From Chitinophaga tropicalis (GTDB lineage Bacteria; Bacteroidota; Bacteroidia; Chitinophagales; Chitinophagaceae), in NCBI RefSeq assembly GCF_009758205.1, contig NZ_WRXN01000003.1, forward strand, positions 248,001 to 312,000: a stretch of DNA of 64,000 nucleotides, written 5' to 3'. The notes below the pieces were generated by a model, which searched no databases, was not told where the DNA came from, and was given only the letters and a program-made list of their open reading frames with translations. Below, piece after piece: positions 9,301-24,300 of the stretch. Position 1 is the first letter of the stretch, and every line of letters starts with the position of its first letter. Made by a program: the position numbers and the translations under genes.

Positions 9301-12300
9301 AGCGAGCTGGAACGGAAGCTGGCTGTTATATGGCAGCGTATACTACAGGTGAATAAGGAGATAGGTATTCATGACAATTTCTTTCACCTGGGCGGGCATT
9401 CCCTGCTTGTTACCAGGTTGGTATCTGCCATCAGGAAAGAAGCTGATGCGGAGCTTTCTGTAAGAGATATTTTCCTGCATCCCACAATCTCCGGCATCAC
9501 AACGCTGCTGCAAACCACTGACGCGCGTAGCCTCCTGCCAGATGTAACGCCTCATACCCTGGAGGGCAGGGTGCCCCTGTCATTTGCGCAGGAGCGTCTC
9601 TGGTTTATTGATAAGCTTCAGGGCAGTACGCAGTACCATATGCCTTCGGTGTTCCGTTTGCGGGGCACTGTGGACGCTGCTTCCCTGGAGAAGGCATTCA
9701 GGGCTATACTGGACCGGCATGAAGTGTTGCGTACGGTGATCAGTGAGGCAGATGGTATAGGATACCAGGAGACCAGGAGCAGTGAAAGCTGGGAGCTGGA
9801 AACAGTAACGTATGCTGAACTTCCGGATAATGACTTATTAACTGGCTGGCTGAAAGAGAGGGCCGGAAGGCCTTTTAACCTGTCAGCAGATTACCTGCTG
9901 AGGGCTACGCTGTTAACAGGGACAGAGGAACATGTATTGCTGGTGGTTATTCATCATATTGCTGCTGATGGCTGGTCGCTACCTATCCTGATGACGGAGC
10001 TGACAGCATTGTACAATGGCTTCCTGTATAACGGGAATGCAGTGCTTCCTGCTTTGCCGGTGCAATATGCCGATTATGCCTGCTGGCAGAGAAAATACCT
10101 GGAGGGAGCTGTAATGGCCAGGCAGCTGCAATACTGGAAAGGGAAATTACGGGATGTGAGCCCGGTTAAACTGGACACAGATTATCCGCGGCCGCTGGTG
10201 CAAAGCAGAAGGGGGCATATTATTCATCACAACTTTGATGTAACGCTGGGTGAGCGGTTGCTGGCGCTTTCCCGCCAGGAAGGCGTGACACTGTTCATGA
10301 CCCTGCTTACGGCTTTCAAGATACTCTTATACCGTTATACGCGGAGGACAGATATCTGTATAGGCACCGCGATTGCTGGTCGCCGGCAATCTGTGCTGGA
10401 AGGGCTGGCCGGTTTCTTTGTGAACACGCTGACATTGCGTAGTGAAGTAACGGGAGGGGTTTCTTTCCGGGAGCTGTTGCGGCAGGTAGAGGCTATCACC
10501 CTGGAAGCTTACGAAAACCAGGATGCGCCGTTTGAAAAGGTAGTGGAGGCCATTGCCGGCAAAAGGGAGGCAGATGCCAACCCGTTGTTCAATATCATGT
10601 TTGCATTGCAGAATACGCCTGATATACCGGCAACTGCAATGGATGGTGTGCTATTAACGGGCGCTCCGCTGGAAGATGATACAGCGGTATTTGATTTTGT
10701 ATTTGATCTTAAGGAGACGGCGACAGGTCTTACGCTGAAATTCAGGTATTGTGCAGACCTTTTTGAGGCGGGTACTATTGAGCGTTTTATCCGTCATTAT
10801 AGTCAGCTGCTGGAAGCTGTGGTGGCAAACCCGGATATACAGGCAGATAAGGTATTGTTTGCGACAGTTGACGAGCAGGCAATGCTGCGTGCACAGCACG
10901 TTACAATTCCTGCTGTTACATCCATTCACGCATCATTCAAAGCCGCTGTTCTTAACTGGCCGGATAATGTTGCTGTAGCTTACGGTGATAGTAGTTTTAC
11001 CTACCGGGAGCTGGATGAAAAGACCAGTCAACTGGCTGACTACCTGTTGCAAAAGGGTGTTGGCAGGGAGGAAATGATACCGGTGTATATTGACCGTTCA
11101 GCAGATCTTATTGTCAGCATTATTGCTATCCTGAAAGCTGGCGCTGTGTATGTACCGGTGGATACTGACAATCCGCAGGAGCGCACAGCATACATACTTC
11201 GTGATACGAATGCCCGGTTTGTGATCTGTAACACGGAGAGTATACGTCTTTCCGGTATTGCAGCAGAGCAGGGTATAACGGTGATCAATATCGGTGATGA
11301 ACGGGAGCAGATAGCCCAATGCTCAGTAACAGCCCCGGATGCAGATATAATACCTTCTGCGTTGGCTTATGTGATGTATACTTCGGGATCGACAGGGCAG
11401 CCTAAAGGTGTGATGGTGACTCATGGTAACGTGGTGAGCCTTGTGAAGGGAACTACTTTTGTGAATTTCCAGCCGGGAGATGTATTACTTTCTACCGGTG
11501 CACCTTCTTTTGATGCCACTACATTTGAATACTGGGGCATGCTGCTGCATGGTGGTAAACTGATCTTTGCGGCACGTGATGTGCTGCTGGAAAATGAATT
11601 GCTGAAGGCGCTTATCAGTGGTCAGCAGGTTAACAGGATCTGGTTTACTGCCAGCTGGTTCAATCAGCTGGTGGACTGGGACATTTCTATTTTCCGGAAC
11701 CTGCAGACGGTTGTAGCCGGTGGCGAAAAGTTATCTGAAGATCATGTAATGAGATTACAGGGGGAATATCCCCATCTGCAGATCATTAACGGGTATGGGC
11801 CAACGGAGAACACTACCTTCTCTCTTACCTACCAGATCATACCGGGCAGGCATACGAATATTATTCCTATCGGAAAGCCGCTTGAGGGGCGGACGGCCTA
11901 TGTGCTGGGAACTGAAGGGGAATTGCTGCCTGCCGGTATACCGGGTGAATTATATGTGGGTGGCGCCGGTGTGGCCAGGGGATACCTGAATGACGCTGCT
12001 CTTACTGCGAGGAAGTTTATTCCGGACCATATCAGTTTACAAGAGGGAGCGCGGCTGTATAAAACGGGTGATATGGCGCGCCTGCTGCCTGATGGCAATA
12101 TTGTTTACATGGGCAGGATTGATGACCAGGTGAAGATCAGGGGGTACCGTATAGAGCCTGGTGAAGTGGAAATGATACTGGCGGAGAGCAATATGGTAGC
12201 TGCATGCAGTGTGGTGGCGAAAACTGATGGGGGAGGAATGCCAAGGCTGATCGCATATTTTGTACCTGACCCCGCAGTGGTAAAGTTAACAGGGAAAGAG

Positions 12301-15300
12301 TTGTACCTGAAGCATGTAGAAAGCTGGAACGAACTTTATGAAACTGAATATGCGCAGTCAGATAATACAGCATTAGCTGATCCTGCATTTAATATTACCG
12401 GCTGGAATGACAGCTTTACCGGTAAGCCTATTCCGGCCCCGCAGATGCGCGAGTGGCTGGAGGATATCAGGACGCTGGTCCTGTCACACAAGCCGGAACG
12501 CGTACTGGAAATAGGCACTGGTACAGGGCTTGTTTATTATGCTATTGCTCCGTTTATCCGCCAATATACAGGTACTGATTTTTCCGGTGTTGTAATTAAC
12601 CAGGTGAGGACGCATATCGCTCAACAGCCGGACGCTTATCCGGATACTACCTTGCAGGTATGTGCAGCGCATGAAGTAACGTTGCCGGAGCATAGTGATA
12701 TAGATACAATTATCCTCAATTCTATTGTACAATATTTTCCCGGGCAGGAGTACCTGACCACTGTAATAGGAAACAGTATACAGCTGATCAGTGGACAAGG
12801 GCGTATCATTATAGGCGACGTTCGTGACAACCGGTTGCTGAAATTATTCAAGGCCCGGTTATTACTGGATAAGGCGCCGGGGCATCTTTCCCTGAAAGAC
12901 TTTCAATGGACCCTTGACCAGGAAGTATTGATGGAAGAAGAGCTTTGTTTCTCCCCGGATTATTTTTACCAGCTCAGGGAATTATTCCCTGAGATCACGC
13001 ATGTGGATATACGCTGGAAAAAAGGGGACGCTGAAAATGAATTAAACCTTTACCGTTATACCGTAGTGCTTCACGTCAGGGAAGAGCGGCAACTTATACG
13101 ACTGGAGTGGATACCATGGGAGCAGCTTCCGGAAAACCCATTGCAGGGTGAGATGGTAGCAATAAAAGGCGTTCCTGCGTTCCGTCTGTGGCGTGAGAGA
13201 TTGCTTGATGCCGGGTTGAAAAAGAATAATATGGCTGTTGCGGCAGACCTGAAGGAATTGTTTGCGGCAGGGAATGATGATACTGTTGCTGTAAAGGACC
13301 TGCTGAAGGCAGCTGTTGCCGGTGGTTATGACTACCGGTTGATGCCGGATAAAGATCCGCTAAAAGTGAACCTGCTTTTTTACAGGCAGGAGCCAAATGG
13401 TTTTGTGGAACAGTTATACGGTGCGCCTTCTGCAGCGGCTACTGCCAATGTGCCGTTGTTCAGAGAGATCAGTATACTGTTTCAACGGAAGATAAGGGAG
13501 GAGATGCTGATGAAGTTACCGGACTATATGGTGCCGGTTGCATTTCATGCTATACAGCAGTTGCCGCTTACCGCCAATGGGAAAACGGACCGCCGTTTCC
13601 TTATGGCGCAGGAAGAAGCATCGATAGCAGAGAAAGATAACTACCAGCCTCCGGTTACTGTTACAGAGCGTAATCTTGCCGCTATATGGCAGGAACTGCT
13701 TGGCAGCAGGCGGATAGGTGTTCATGATAATTTCTTTGAGCTGGGAGGGCATTCGTTGCTGGCTACGAGGGTGATATCTGCTATTCGCCGGAAGATGGAT
13801 ACTGAGATCAGGGTAAAAGACCTGTTCCTGGCGCCTACCATTGCATTGCTGGCCCGGAAGATAGATAGTGCCGGCCGTTTGTCGCCATTACCGCCAATAA
13901 TACCTGAACCGGCTGAAGGTTACATACCGTTGTCTTATGCACAGGAGCGTTTGTGGTTAATTGACAAACTGCAGGGATCTGTGGCTTATCATATGCCATG
14001 GGTATTCCGTTTGCATGGGGCGGTGGATGTGGATGCGCTGAACAATACTTTCCGCGAGATCATCCGCCGGCATGAGGCGTTGCGTACGGTGCTGAAGGAC
14101 AACAACGGGATACCCTACCAGCAGGTTATCAGCCATGAGGACTGGAAGCTGCAATATATGCCGGGGCTTTATTTTGATTCAGAGGCATCGCAGGAAGCTT
14201 ACCTGCAGGAATTGGTCACGGCACCTTTTAATCTTTCAGAGGACTATATGATACGGGTGTCCCTGCTGCGGATGTCGGAGCAGGAACACAAGCTGATAGT
14301 AGTGCTTCATCATATTGCGTTTGATGGATGGTCTCTCTCTGTGATGGTGCGGGAGCTTGTTGCGTTGTACCGTGCTTTTCACCGGCATATACCTCTTCAG
14401 TTGCCTGCACCTGCGATACAATACCGTGACTATGCCCTCTGGCAGCATAAGTACCTGCGGGGAGCGGTGATGGAGGAACAGCTGGCTTACTGGAAGAAAC
14501 GCCTGAGTGGGCTGACGTCTGTATACCTGCCATCTGATTTTCCGAGAATGGCTATACAGAGCGTGCGTGGTAAGACGATCTATTTCCATATAGGTCAGGA
14601 ACTGGGTGAGGCGTTACAGGCATTATCGCACGAAGAAAATGCGACCCTGTTCATGACAATGCTGGCAGCATTTAAAGTATTGCTGTACCGGTATACCGGT
14701 CAGCAGGATATTGGGGTAGGTGTTGCCATTGCCAACCGTACGCAGGAAGAAACGGAATCGCTGATAGGATTCTTTGTCAACGCGCTGATATTAAGAAGCC
14801 AGATAGACGGCGCTCTTCCATTCAGTGATTTCCTGCAGCAGGTAAAGGAAACGACCCTGGAGGGGTATGATAACCAGGACCTGCCTTTTGAGAAGATAGT
14901 GGAAACATTATCCGGCAAAAGAGATGTTGTGGGGAACCCGCTTATCCAGGTAATGTTTGTATTGCAGAATACACCGGATGTACCTGAGCTGGAGCTGGAC
15001 AATATTGTATTGTCCGGCGAGCTGGCAGAAGATAATACTTCCAAGTTTGACCTCACCTTTGACCTCCGGCCACAAAAAGATGGTATTGAGTTCAGGGTGG
15101 AATATTGCTCAGACCTGTTTACCGATAGTACGATCCGCCATCTGTTCAGGCATTATGTGAACCTTTTGCGGGGACTGGTAGCTGACAGGCAGGCGGCAAT
15201 AGCTGCGTTACCGTTGTTAGACCGGCAGGAAGAAGAGCACCTGTTACTGGAGGTTAATAACACATATAAAGCGTTACCTGAAGTTGACAGTGTGACCGCT

Positions 15301-18300
15301 TTATTTGAAGAGCAGGTAAAACTGGCGCCGGGTAATACGGCCATTATTGATGCAGCAGAGCGCCTGAGTTACCAGGAGCTGAATGAACGTGCAAACCGGC
15401 TGGCAAATTATCTGCGCACAGCCGGTGTGCAGGAAGGCGCATTGATGCCTGTATGTATGGAGCGGGGTGCAGACCTGATCGTTGCCATACTGGCAACGTG
15501 GAAGGCGGGCGCTGCCTATGTGCCGGTTGATCCGCAGTTCCCGTTATCACGTATCTCCTGGATGCTGGAAGATATTGCTGCACCGGTAATGCTGTGTGGC
15601 GCTGGTTTCAGTTTGCCGGCAGAGGTAAGTAAAATAGTGAAGCTGATCATACCCGGTCAGCTGAGCGCAGCAATAGCCGCACAGCCGGCTACAACACCAG
15701 CCATTACAATGAAGGCCGGCAGACCGGCATATGTGATCTATACTTCCGGTTCTACGGGCAGGCCCAAGGGAGTGATAGTGTCACACTACAACCTGCTCAA
15801 TTACCTGCAAAGCTGCGTACACCGTTATATGAACAGCGGAGCTACAGGGGCCGCAACGGCTTTATACCTGCCGTTCACTTTTGATGCCGCTGTAACGTCT
15901 ATATTCCTGCCGTTGATAAGCGGACGATTGCTGGTGATCCCGGAGCCTGGTATTACAGATATATTCAGATCGCAGGTATTCCGGGATAATGCGCCTTATG
16001 ACTTTCTTAAAATGACACCTGCGCATCTGCAGCTGTTAAGGGAAATTCCTTCACAGGCATTTACCGGCAGATTTGTTATTGGCGGAGAAGCGCTCAATAC
16101 GGGACATATTGATTTTCTGCTTCGCGGAGGCAATGTGGAAATTATTAATGAATACGGCCCTACGGAAGCAACAGTAGGATGTAGTATTTATACGCTGACA
16201 ACAAGGGATGCTGCTGCTGACGTGCTGACCGTTGTACCTATTGGTAAACCGCTGGATAACGTTACCCTGTATATTCTTGATGGGGCAGGGCAACTGACAC
16301 CAACAGGAGTGCCGGGTGAGCTGTATATAGGCGGAGCAGGAGTAGCGGTTGGTTACCTGAATAATACTCAATTAACAGCAGAGAGATTTATTGAGGGCCA
16401 TCCGGGTAAAGCGCCCGGAGCCAGGTTGTACAGGACCGGCGATATTGTGAAGAGATTGCCGGATGGCAACATAGTATACCTGGGCCGGGCTGATGAGCAG
16501 GTGAAGATAAGAGGTTACCGTGTGGAACCGGGTGAGGTAGAGAATATTCTCAACGATAGTCCTGATGTTATTGCCGCCTGTGTTGTGGCGAAGAAAGACG
16601 CTTCGGACATGAACAGGCTGATAGCTTACCTGGTCCCGGACAGTGCAGCTTTGCGTGCAAGGGAGCAGGAGATGGCTATTGGACAGGTAGAAAGCTGGAA
16701 GGAGCTTTATGAATCAGCGTATGGTAAATCGACCGCTTCTGAAGCAGATGCGGAATTTGATATTACGGGATGGGCCGACAGTTTTACCGGTGGGGCAATA
16801 CCTGCCATACAGATGCGTGAGTGGCTGGATGATATTACGCAGGTGATAAGGGAAACCAATCCGCGTAATGTGCTGGAGATAGCTACAGGCATGGGACTTA
16901 TTTACTATGCCCTGGCCTCTCATATTCATCAGTATACCGGTTTTGACATATCTTCTGTGGCTATAAACCGTATAAGGCAGCATATTGACAAGCAGCTCAG
17001 AACTTACCCTGATACCAGGTTGTTTGTGGGGGCTGCGCATGAAGTCAGGTTGCCGGAAGAAAGCAACATAGATACGATCATCCTGAATTCTGTGATACAG
17101 TATTTCCCATCTGCTGAATATCTCAGTACAGTAATTGATAACTGTATTGGCTTACTGCCGGGAGCAGGGAGGATCATTATAGGCGATGTGCGGGACCTGA
17201 GGTTGCTGAAAGTGTTCAAGGCCCGCCTTATGCTTGAGAAAATGCAGGGAGGTGTAAGCCGGAAGGAATTTGAATGGATGCTTGAAAGGGAGATGATGAA
17301 TGAGGAGGAGCTTTGTATTGCGCCGGACTATTTCTATGATCTGCAAAGGATATACCCGCGGATCAGGCATGTGGATATCCGCTTGAAGCAGGGCGAAGCG
17401 GAAAATGAACTGACCCTTTACCGTTATACGGTGATACTCGATGTGGACGGAGATCAACCAGAAGAAGAGGTACAATGGATGGAGTGGCAGGAGGGACAGA
17501 CACGTTTATTCACAGATGATATTGTTGGTATTAAAGGAGCGCCTGCCTTCCGCCTGTACAAAGAAAGTGCGCTATCAGCAGGGCTGAATGACCCGGGTAT
17601 TAACACTGTGCATGAACTTAGGGAATATATAAACAGGGAAGATAAGGCGGCTGCAAAAGTAAGGCGTATCCTGGAAACGGCCTCCCTGCTGGGATATGAA
17701 TACAGGTTAATACCGAATGAAGATCCGCTGAAAGTGGATGTACTACTGTCAAAAGTACCGTTGAAGGGTTTTGTAAAAGAGCCTTACCGTATTGGGGAAC
17801 GATCAGCAGTAAGTAATATACCGTTGTTCAGAGAGATCAGCCTGTTGTTGCAGAAGGAGCTGCGTGAATATGCGCAGCAACGGTTACCGGAATATATGGT
17901 GCCGGGGCTTTTCCATGTTCTGCCTTTCCTGCCGCTTACTGCGAATGGTAAGGTAGACCGTGCCCTGTTGTTAACCCAGGAAGATATACCGGTGGCGGCG
18001 CCCAGGGTACAGCATGTGGTGGTGAGCAATACGGGACAGACTATTATGGAAATATGGCAGGAGCTGCTTGAAACAGCGCATATAGGGCCGGATGATGATT
18101 TCTTTGAGCTGGGAGGGCATTCGTTGTTAGGTGTGAGAGTGATAGCAGCTATCAGGAAACGGTTGAAAGTGGAATTGAGTCTGCAGGACCTGTTTGTACA
18201 TACGACCATCTCCCGTCTTACTGCGTTCATTGAGAGCAGTGAACAGCCGCTCAGTGTTCATACTATTACAGTGCAACCCAGAAAGGGAGATCTGCCCCTG

Positions 18301-21300
18301 TCTTTTGCACAGGAAAGGCTTTGGTTCATAGACCGTCTGCAGGGCAGTGTGCAGTACCAGATACCATGGGTGTTGCGTCTTACCGGGAAGCCCGATAGAG
18401 CTGCGTTGACAGCTGCTTTTGTTGAAATAGTAAGGCGGCATGAAGTGTTGCGTACGCTGATCAGGGAAAAGGATGGAGTGGGGTATCAGTACCTGGCGCC
18501 TGCGGAAGAGTGGGAGATGCCTTGTAAGGACATCAGTGCTATAGGTGGCGCCGGTGCATTGCAGGAATATATTGCTGCCTGGATAGAGCGTCCTTTTGAC
18601 CTGTCTGCCAACATGATGTTGCGTGCAGAGTTGATACGCCTGTCTGACGAGGAGCATGTGTTGCTGGTGATGATACACCATATTGCCTTTGACGGATGGT
18701 CTGTATCTGTGCTGGTAAAAGAACTGGCGGAGCTGTACAGGGCTGGTCATGCGGGACGTAAGCCGGTATTGCCGGCTATGGTGTTGCAATATGCTGATTA
18801 TGCCATCTGGCAGCGGAGCTATATGCAGGGGGAGGTGCTCAATAATAAACTTGCTTACTGGAAAGAGCAACTGAGGGATGTGGCGCCTATCAATCTGCCG
18901 CTGGACTTCAGGCGTTCCGCCCGTCAGAGTATAAAGGGCCACCTGATATCGGGCGTATTGAGCCGGGAATTACGTGATGAGCTGCTGAAGCTGAGTCATG
19001 GAGAAGGCACTACCCTGTTTATGACGTTGCTGACGGCCTTTAAGGTATTATTGTACCGTTATACCGGTCAGCAGGACATCTGTGTGGGCACAGCATCTGC
19101 AGGGCGCCAGTATAAAGAGATAGAAGGGCTGATAGGGTTCTTCATCAATACTATTGCTTTGCGCAGTGAGGTGACTGGCAATATTTCCTTCAGGGAACTG
19201 TTGCAGCAGGTAAAACAAACAACGCTGAAGGCATATGAGCATCAGGATGTGCCGTTTGAAAAGGTAGTTGATGCGCTTGGTGTGGAACGTGATATGAGCA
19301 GGAATGCTGTGTACCAGGTACAGTTCCTGATGCAGAACACTCCTGAAGTTGAACAATTCAGGCTGGACGACCTGGAGGTTGCGGCCGACTATCATGAAAT
19401 TACTACTTCCCGGTTTGATCTTAATTTCAGTCTTACGGAAATTGAGGAGGGCATTCATATAAACATTGTGTATTGTGCAGACCTCTTTCTGCCGGAAACG
19501 ATACATCGCCTGCTGGCGCATTATGAAAACCTGCTATGGGCGGCAGTGCGTAATACCAGTTCTCCGGTAGGGCAATTATCAATGCTTGCGCAGGAGGAAG
19601 TACAGCAGTTGCTGGTTGAGTTCAACAACAGTGCTGTGCCCCAGCCACATCGTAAAACGCTGGTGCACCTGTTTGAAGAGCAGGCAGTCCGTACACCGGA
19701 TAATACTGCTTTGGTATTCGAAGATACAACGCTGACTTACCGTGAGCTGGATAGAATAACAAACCAGCTGGCCAATTACCTGCGTGATCGTGGTATAGGT
19801 AATGAAAAATTGGTGCCGATCTGTTTTGACCGTTCACTGGAGATGGTGGTGGCCATTATAGGGATACTCAAGGCCGGGGCGGCTTATGTACCGATAGATC
19901 CGGAATATCCGCAGGAGAGGATAGCCTACATGCTGGAAGATACCGGCGCCACGCTGGCATTGAGTACGCAGCAGCGCAGTGGTTTGCTGGCAGGGAAAGG
20001 GAAGCTGGATACTATAACGGAGATAGATATACTTTCTCCTGTTATTGCCGGGCAGCCGGAGCGCCCGGTGACGAATGAGCTGGAGGATACTGACCTGATG
20101 TATATTATTTATACTTCCGGTTCTACGGGCAAACCTAAGGGTGTGTTACTGGAGCATAGGTCGCTCGTGAACTTTGTGTTGCATCAGTCGCGCGAGTTCA
20201 ACATCCTCGAAGACGACCGTATTTTACAGTTCTACAGTTACTGTTTTGACCCTTCTGTAGAGCAGATATTCCTGCCGCTTATTAACGGCGCTTCCTGTGT
20301 GTTGATACCCGATGCTACCCGGAGAGATGAGGACCTGTTTGAAGCTTTCCTGACAAAGCAGCGGATCACTCATTTGCAGGCTACGCCGGGATTCCTGAAT
20401 AACCTGAGAGCCGATAGTTATGGCGGGCTAAGAAGGGTTATTGCCGGTGGGGAGATATGCAGCATAGGGTTGTTTGAAAAATGGAAGCACCTTGTAAAAT
20501 TCTATAACAAATACGGTCCGACGGAAACGGCTATTACCGCAACGGAGTTCCCGTGTCCGCCGGATATAAACACAGCAACGGCCACCTCTATACCTATTGG
20601 CCGGCCGGTTTCCAATACGCGGCTTTATGTACTTGATGAGAACGGGGGGCTTGTGCCGGTAGGTGTAAGCGGGGAGTTGTATGTTGGCGGTATTCAGCTG
20701 GCAAGGGGATACCTTCACTTGCCGGAGCTGACGAGGGAGAAGTTCATTGCAGATCCGTTCCTGGAGGAGCCGGATGCGCGTGTTTACAGGACGGGTGACC
20801 GTGTACGCTGGCTGCCGGATGGAAATGTGGAATATATAGGCAGGATGGACGATCAGCTGAAGATCCGCGGTTTCCGGGTTGAGCCGGGAGAGGTGGAAAG
20901 CGTGCTGCGTAAAGCACCCGCCGTACTGGCCGCTGTAGTGATGGGCAATGAAGATAAGACAGGTGTAAAACGTTTGGTAGCATACATAGTACCGGCAGAA
21001 GGATATAGCCGGGAGCTGGTTAAAGAATATGTGCAGGCACAGTTACCTGATTACATGGTGCCGGGTATTTTCATGGAGCTGGAAAAGATGCCGTTCACCA
21101 CAACTGGTAAAGTTGATAAGAATGCCCTGCCGGAGCCGGACAGCTCCGGGCTGACGGCCGACACATATATTGCTCCACGAACTCCGCTTGAGAAGGGCCT
21201 GGCAGCCATATGGGAAGAGCTGCTGGAAATAGAACGTATAGGAATACACGATAACTTTTTTGAGCTGGGAGGGCATTCACTGCTTGCTACCCGTGTGGTA

Positions 21301-24300
21301 TCTGTGATCAGGAAAAGATTGCAGGAAGAGCTGAGCGTGAACGATTTCTTTACCCACACAACCATAGCCACACTGGCAGCACACCTGGAAACAAATGAAA
21401 AGAAAGCATTGCTGCCAGCTATAAGGGTACAGCCGAGAACGGAATATATTCCTCTTTCTTTTGCACAGGAAAGGCTGTGGTTCATTGATAAGCTGCAGGG
21501 CAGTGTACAATACCATATGCCGTGGGTATTCAGTTTGCAGGGTGAGCTGGATACCCGGTTCATTGAAGCTGCTTTCAGGGAAATTGTAAGACGGCATGAG
21601 GTACTGAGAACTGTTATACTGGATAACAATGGTATAGGTTACCAGGCCGTGATGCCGGCGGAAGACTGGAATATGACCATCATTGATGAAGCTGTGGTGT
21701 TGCAGCAATGGACCAGTATTGCCGAATATTTCTCCGCAGAAATACTGCAACCTTATGATCTTTCTGCTGATATGATACTGAAGGTATACCTGGTGAAGAG
21801 AAGTGCTACGGAGCACGTTCTACTGACCATGGTGCATCATATAGCATTTGACGGCTGGTCTGTGTCCATACTGGTGAAGGAGCTGACGGAGCTGTATAAT
21901 TCATTTAAGACCAAACGGCCTGCGCGACTGGTTTCCAGGTCTCTGCAATATGCAGATTATGCGATATGGCAGCGGACTTACCTGGAGGGCGATGTGTTGA
22001 ACAGCAAACTGGCCTACTGGAAGCAACAGCTGAAAGATGTAACTCCGCTGGAGTTGCCGGCAGACTACAGAAGATCCTCCCGTCAGAGTATACGTGGCAG
22101 TAAAATATCTAAAGTGCTGGACCGCAGTCTGAAGGAGCAGCTGTTGTCTGTAAGCCAGAAAGAGGGAGTGACACTCTTCATGACCATGCTGGCAGCATTT
22201 AAGGTGTTGTTGTACCGTTATACCGGTCAGCAGGATATCTGTGTGGGAACGGCTATTGCCGGACGGCAGCAGCAGGAGCTGGAGAGCCTTATGGGCTTCT
22301 TTGTCAATACGCTTGCCCTGCGTTCTGACATAAATGGTGCAAGCTCCTTCAGAGAGTTACTGCAACAGGTGAAGCAGACCACGCTGGATGCTTATGAGCA
22401 CCAGGAAGTGCCGTTCGAGAAAGTGGTGGAAGCATTGGGCATTGAAAGGAACCTGAGCAGGAATGCGGTATTCCAGGTACTGTTCACATTGCAGAACATG
22501 CCGGGTACAGGCCGGATAGAGCTGGAAGGAGTGACGCTGATACAGGAAGATAATGAAACGCTGACATCCAGGTTTGACATAGACATGAGCATAACAGAAT
22601 TTGAAGATGGTATACATGTTGGCATTGCTTATTGTTCTGACCTGTTTGAGCAAAGTACTATAGAAAAGCTGTTTGCAAATTACCGGCAGTTGCTGGCAGC
22701 AATAGCAGCTGCCCCTGAAACCCCGGTATATGCGCTTGATATGCTGGATGCAGCAGAGAAGGATAAACTGTTGCAGCTGTTTAACAGAACGGAGACAGCA
22801 TATGAGGCTGATAAGACGGTGACAGACCTGTTTGAGGGCAGGGTAGAGCAGCATCCGGAACGGGTTGCACTGGTTTTTGAAGAGACCACTCTTACCTACA
22901 GGCAATTGAATGAAGAGGTGAACCAGCTGGCGCATTACCTGCGTAGTCTTGGTGTGGGTTGTGATGACCCGGTGCCGTTATGTGTGGGAAGATCGCCAGA
23001 AATGGTTATAAGTGTTCTGGCAATACTGAAGGCCGGTGGCGCTTATGTACCACTGGACCCTGCTTATCCGCCTGAGCGTATTGCCTATATGGTGAAGGAC
23101 AGCGGGGCCCGTGTGGTGATCTGCAGTGAAGAATATCGGCAACTGGTAGACGGTATTGGTGAAGAGGCAGTTATCGTAAACCTGGAATCTCACAGGGCGC
23201 TTATCCACGAACAGCCATCTGTTAACCCGGTAAGGACCAGCGGGCCTGAACACCTGGTTTATATCATCTATACATCTGGTTCTACCGGTCAGCCTAAAGG
23301 TGTAGCCCTGGAGCATGCAGCACTGGCTAACCTGATGTATTGGCATGAAGAGCAGGTTAGCAGGCCTGGTGTCAAGAATGTGCTGCAGTTTGCCAGCCTG
23401 AACTTTGATGTAAGCTCCAACGAGATATTTTCAGCGCTTTGTTTCGGTGATACCATCTGTCTTATAAGGGAAGCTGTGAGGCATGACATGAAAGCTTTGC
23501 TGGAGGCGGTGAATACTTACCGTATACAGCATTTATTCATACCATATGTGGTACTGAAGAACTTTGCGGGGTATGCTACAACGGAATCTGTTTATCCGCA
23601 GCACCTGGAAGTGATATTTACAGCAGGTGAGCAACTGAGGCTGAGTGATGATATAGGTGAACTGATGTTGAGAAGTGATGCCAGGCTGCTGAATTATTAT
23701 GGTCCGTCGGAAACGCATGTAGTAACATCTTACGAAGTAACGGAAGAGGATTATAGAGCCCGGCCTTTGCCTCCTATTGGTAAGCCTATCAGTAACAGCA
23801 CCTGTTATATATTAGGTGCGCAGAGAGAGCTTTGCGCTACCGGTGTAGCAGGAGAACTATTTATTGGCGGTATACAACTGGCACGTGGTTACTGGAACCG
23901 GGAAAGTCTGACAGCGGAGCGGTTCTTTGTGCACCGGTTTGATGATGGTACTGTTGCACGTTTGTATGCAACGGGAGATATTGCCCGCTGGCTGCCTGAT
24001 GGCAATATAGAGTTCCTGGGCCGCCGTGATGACCAGGTGAAGATCAGGGGTAACAGGGTAGAGCTGGGAGAGGTGGAAAGTGTATTGCAGACCTGTGATT
24101 ATGTGCAGCAATGTGCGGTACTGGCAGGGCAGGATACCATGGGGAACCGTCGTTTGCAGGCTTATATAGTACCTGCTGGTGCCTTTAACAGGGATAGTAT
24201 TGTTAGCTGGCTGAAAGACCGTTTGCCTGTCTATATGATCCCGGATATAATGGTGGAGTTAACGGCTTTGCCGCTTACTGCAAACGGGAAGACTGACAGG

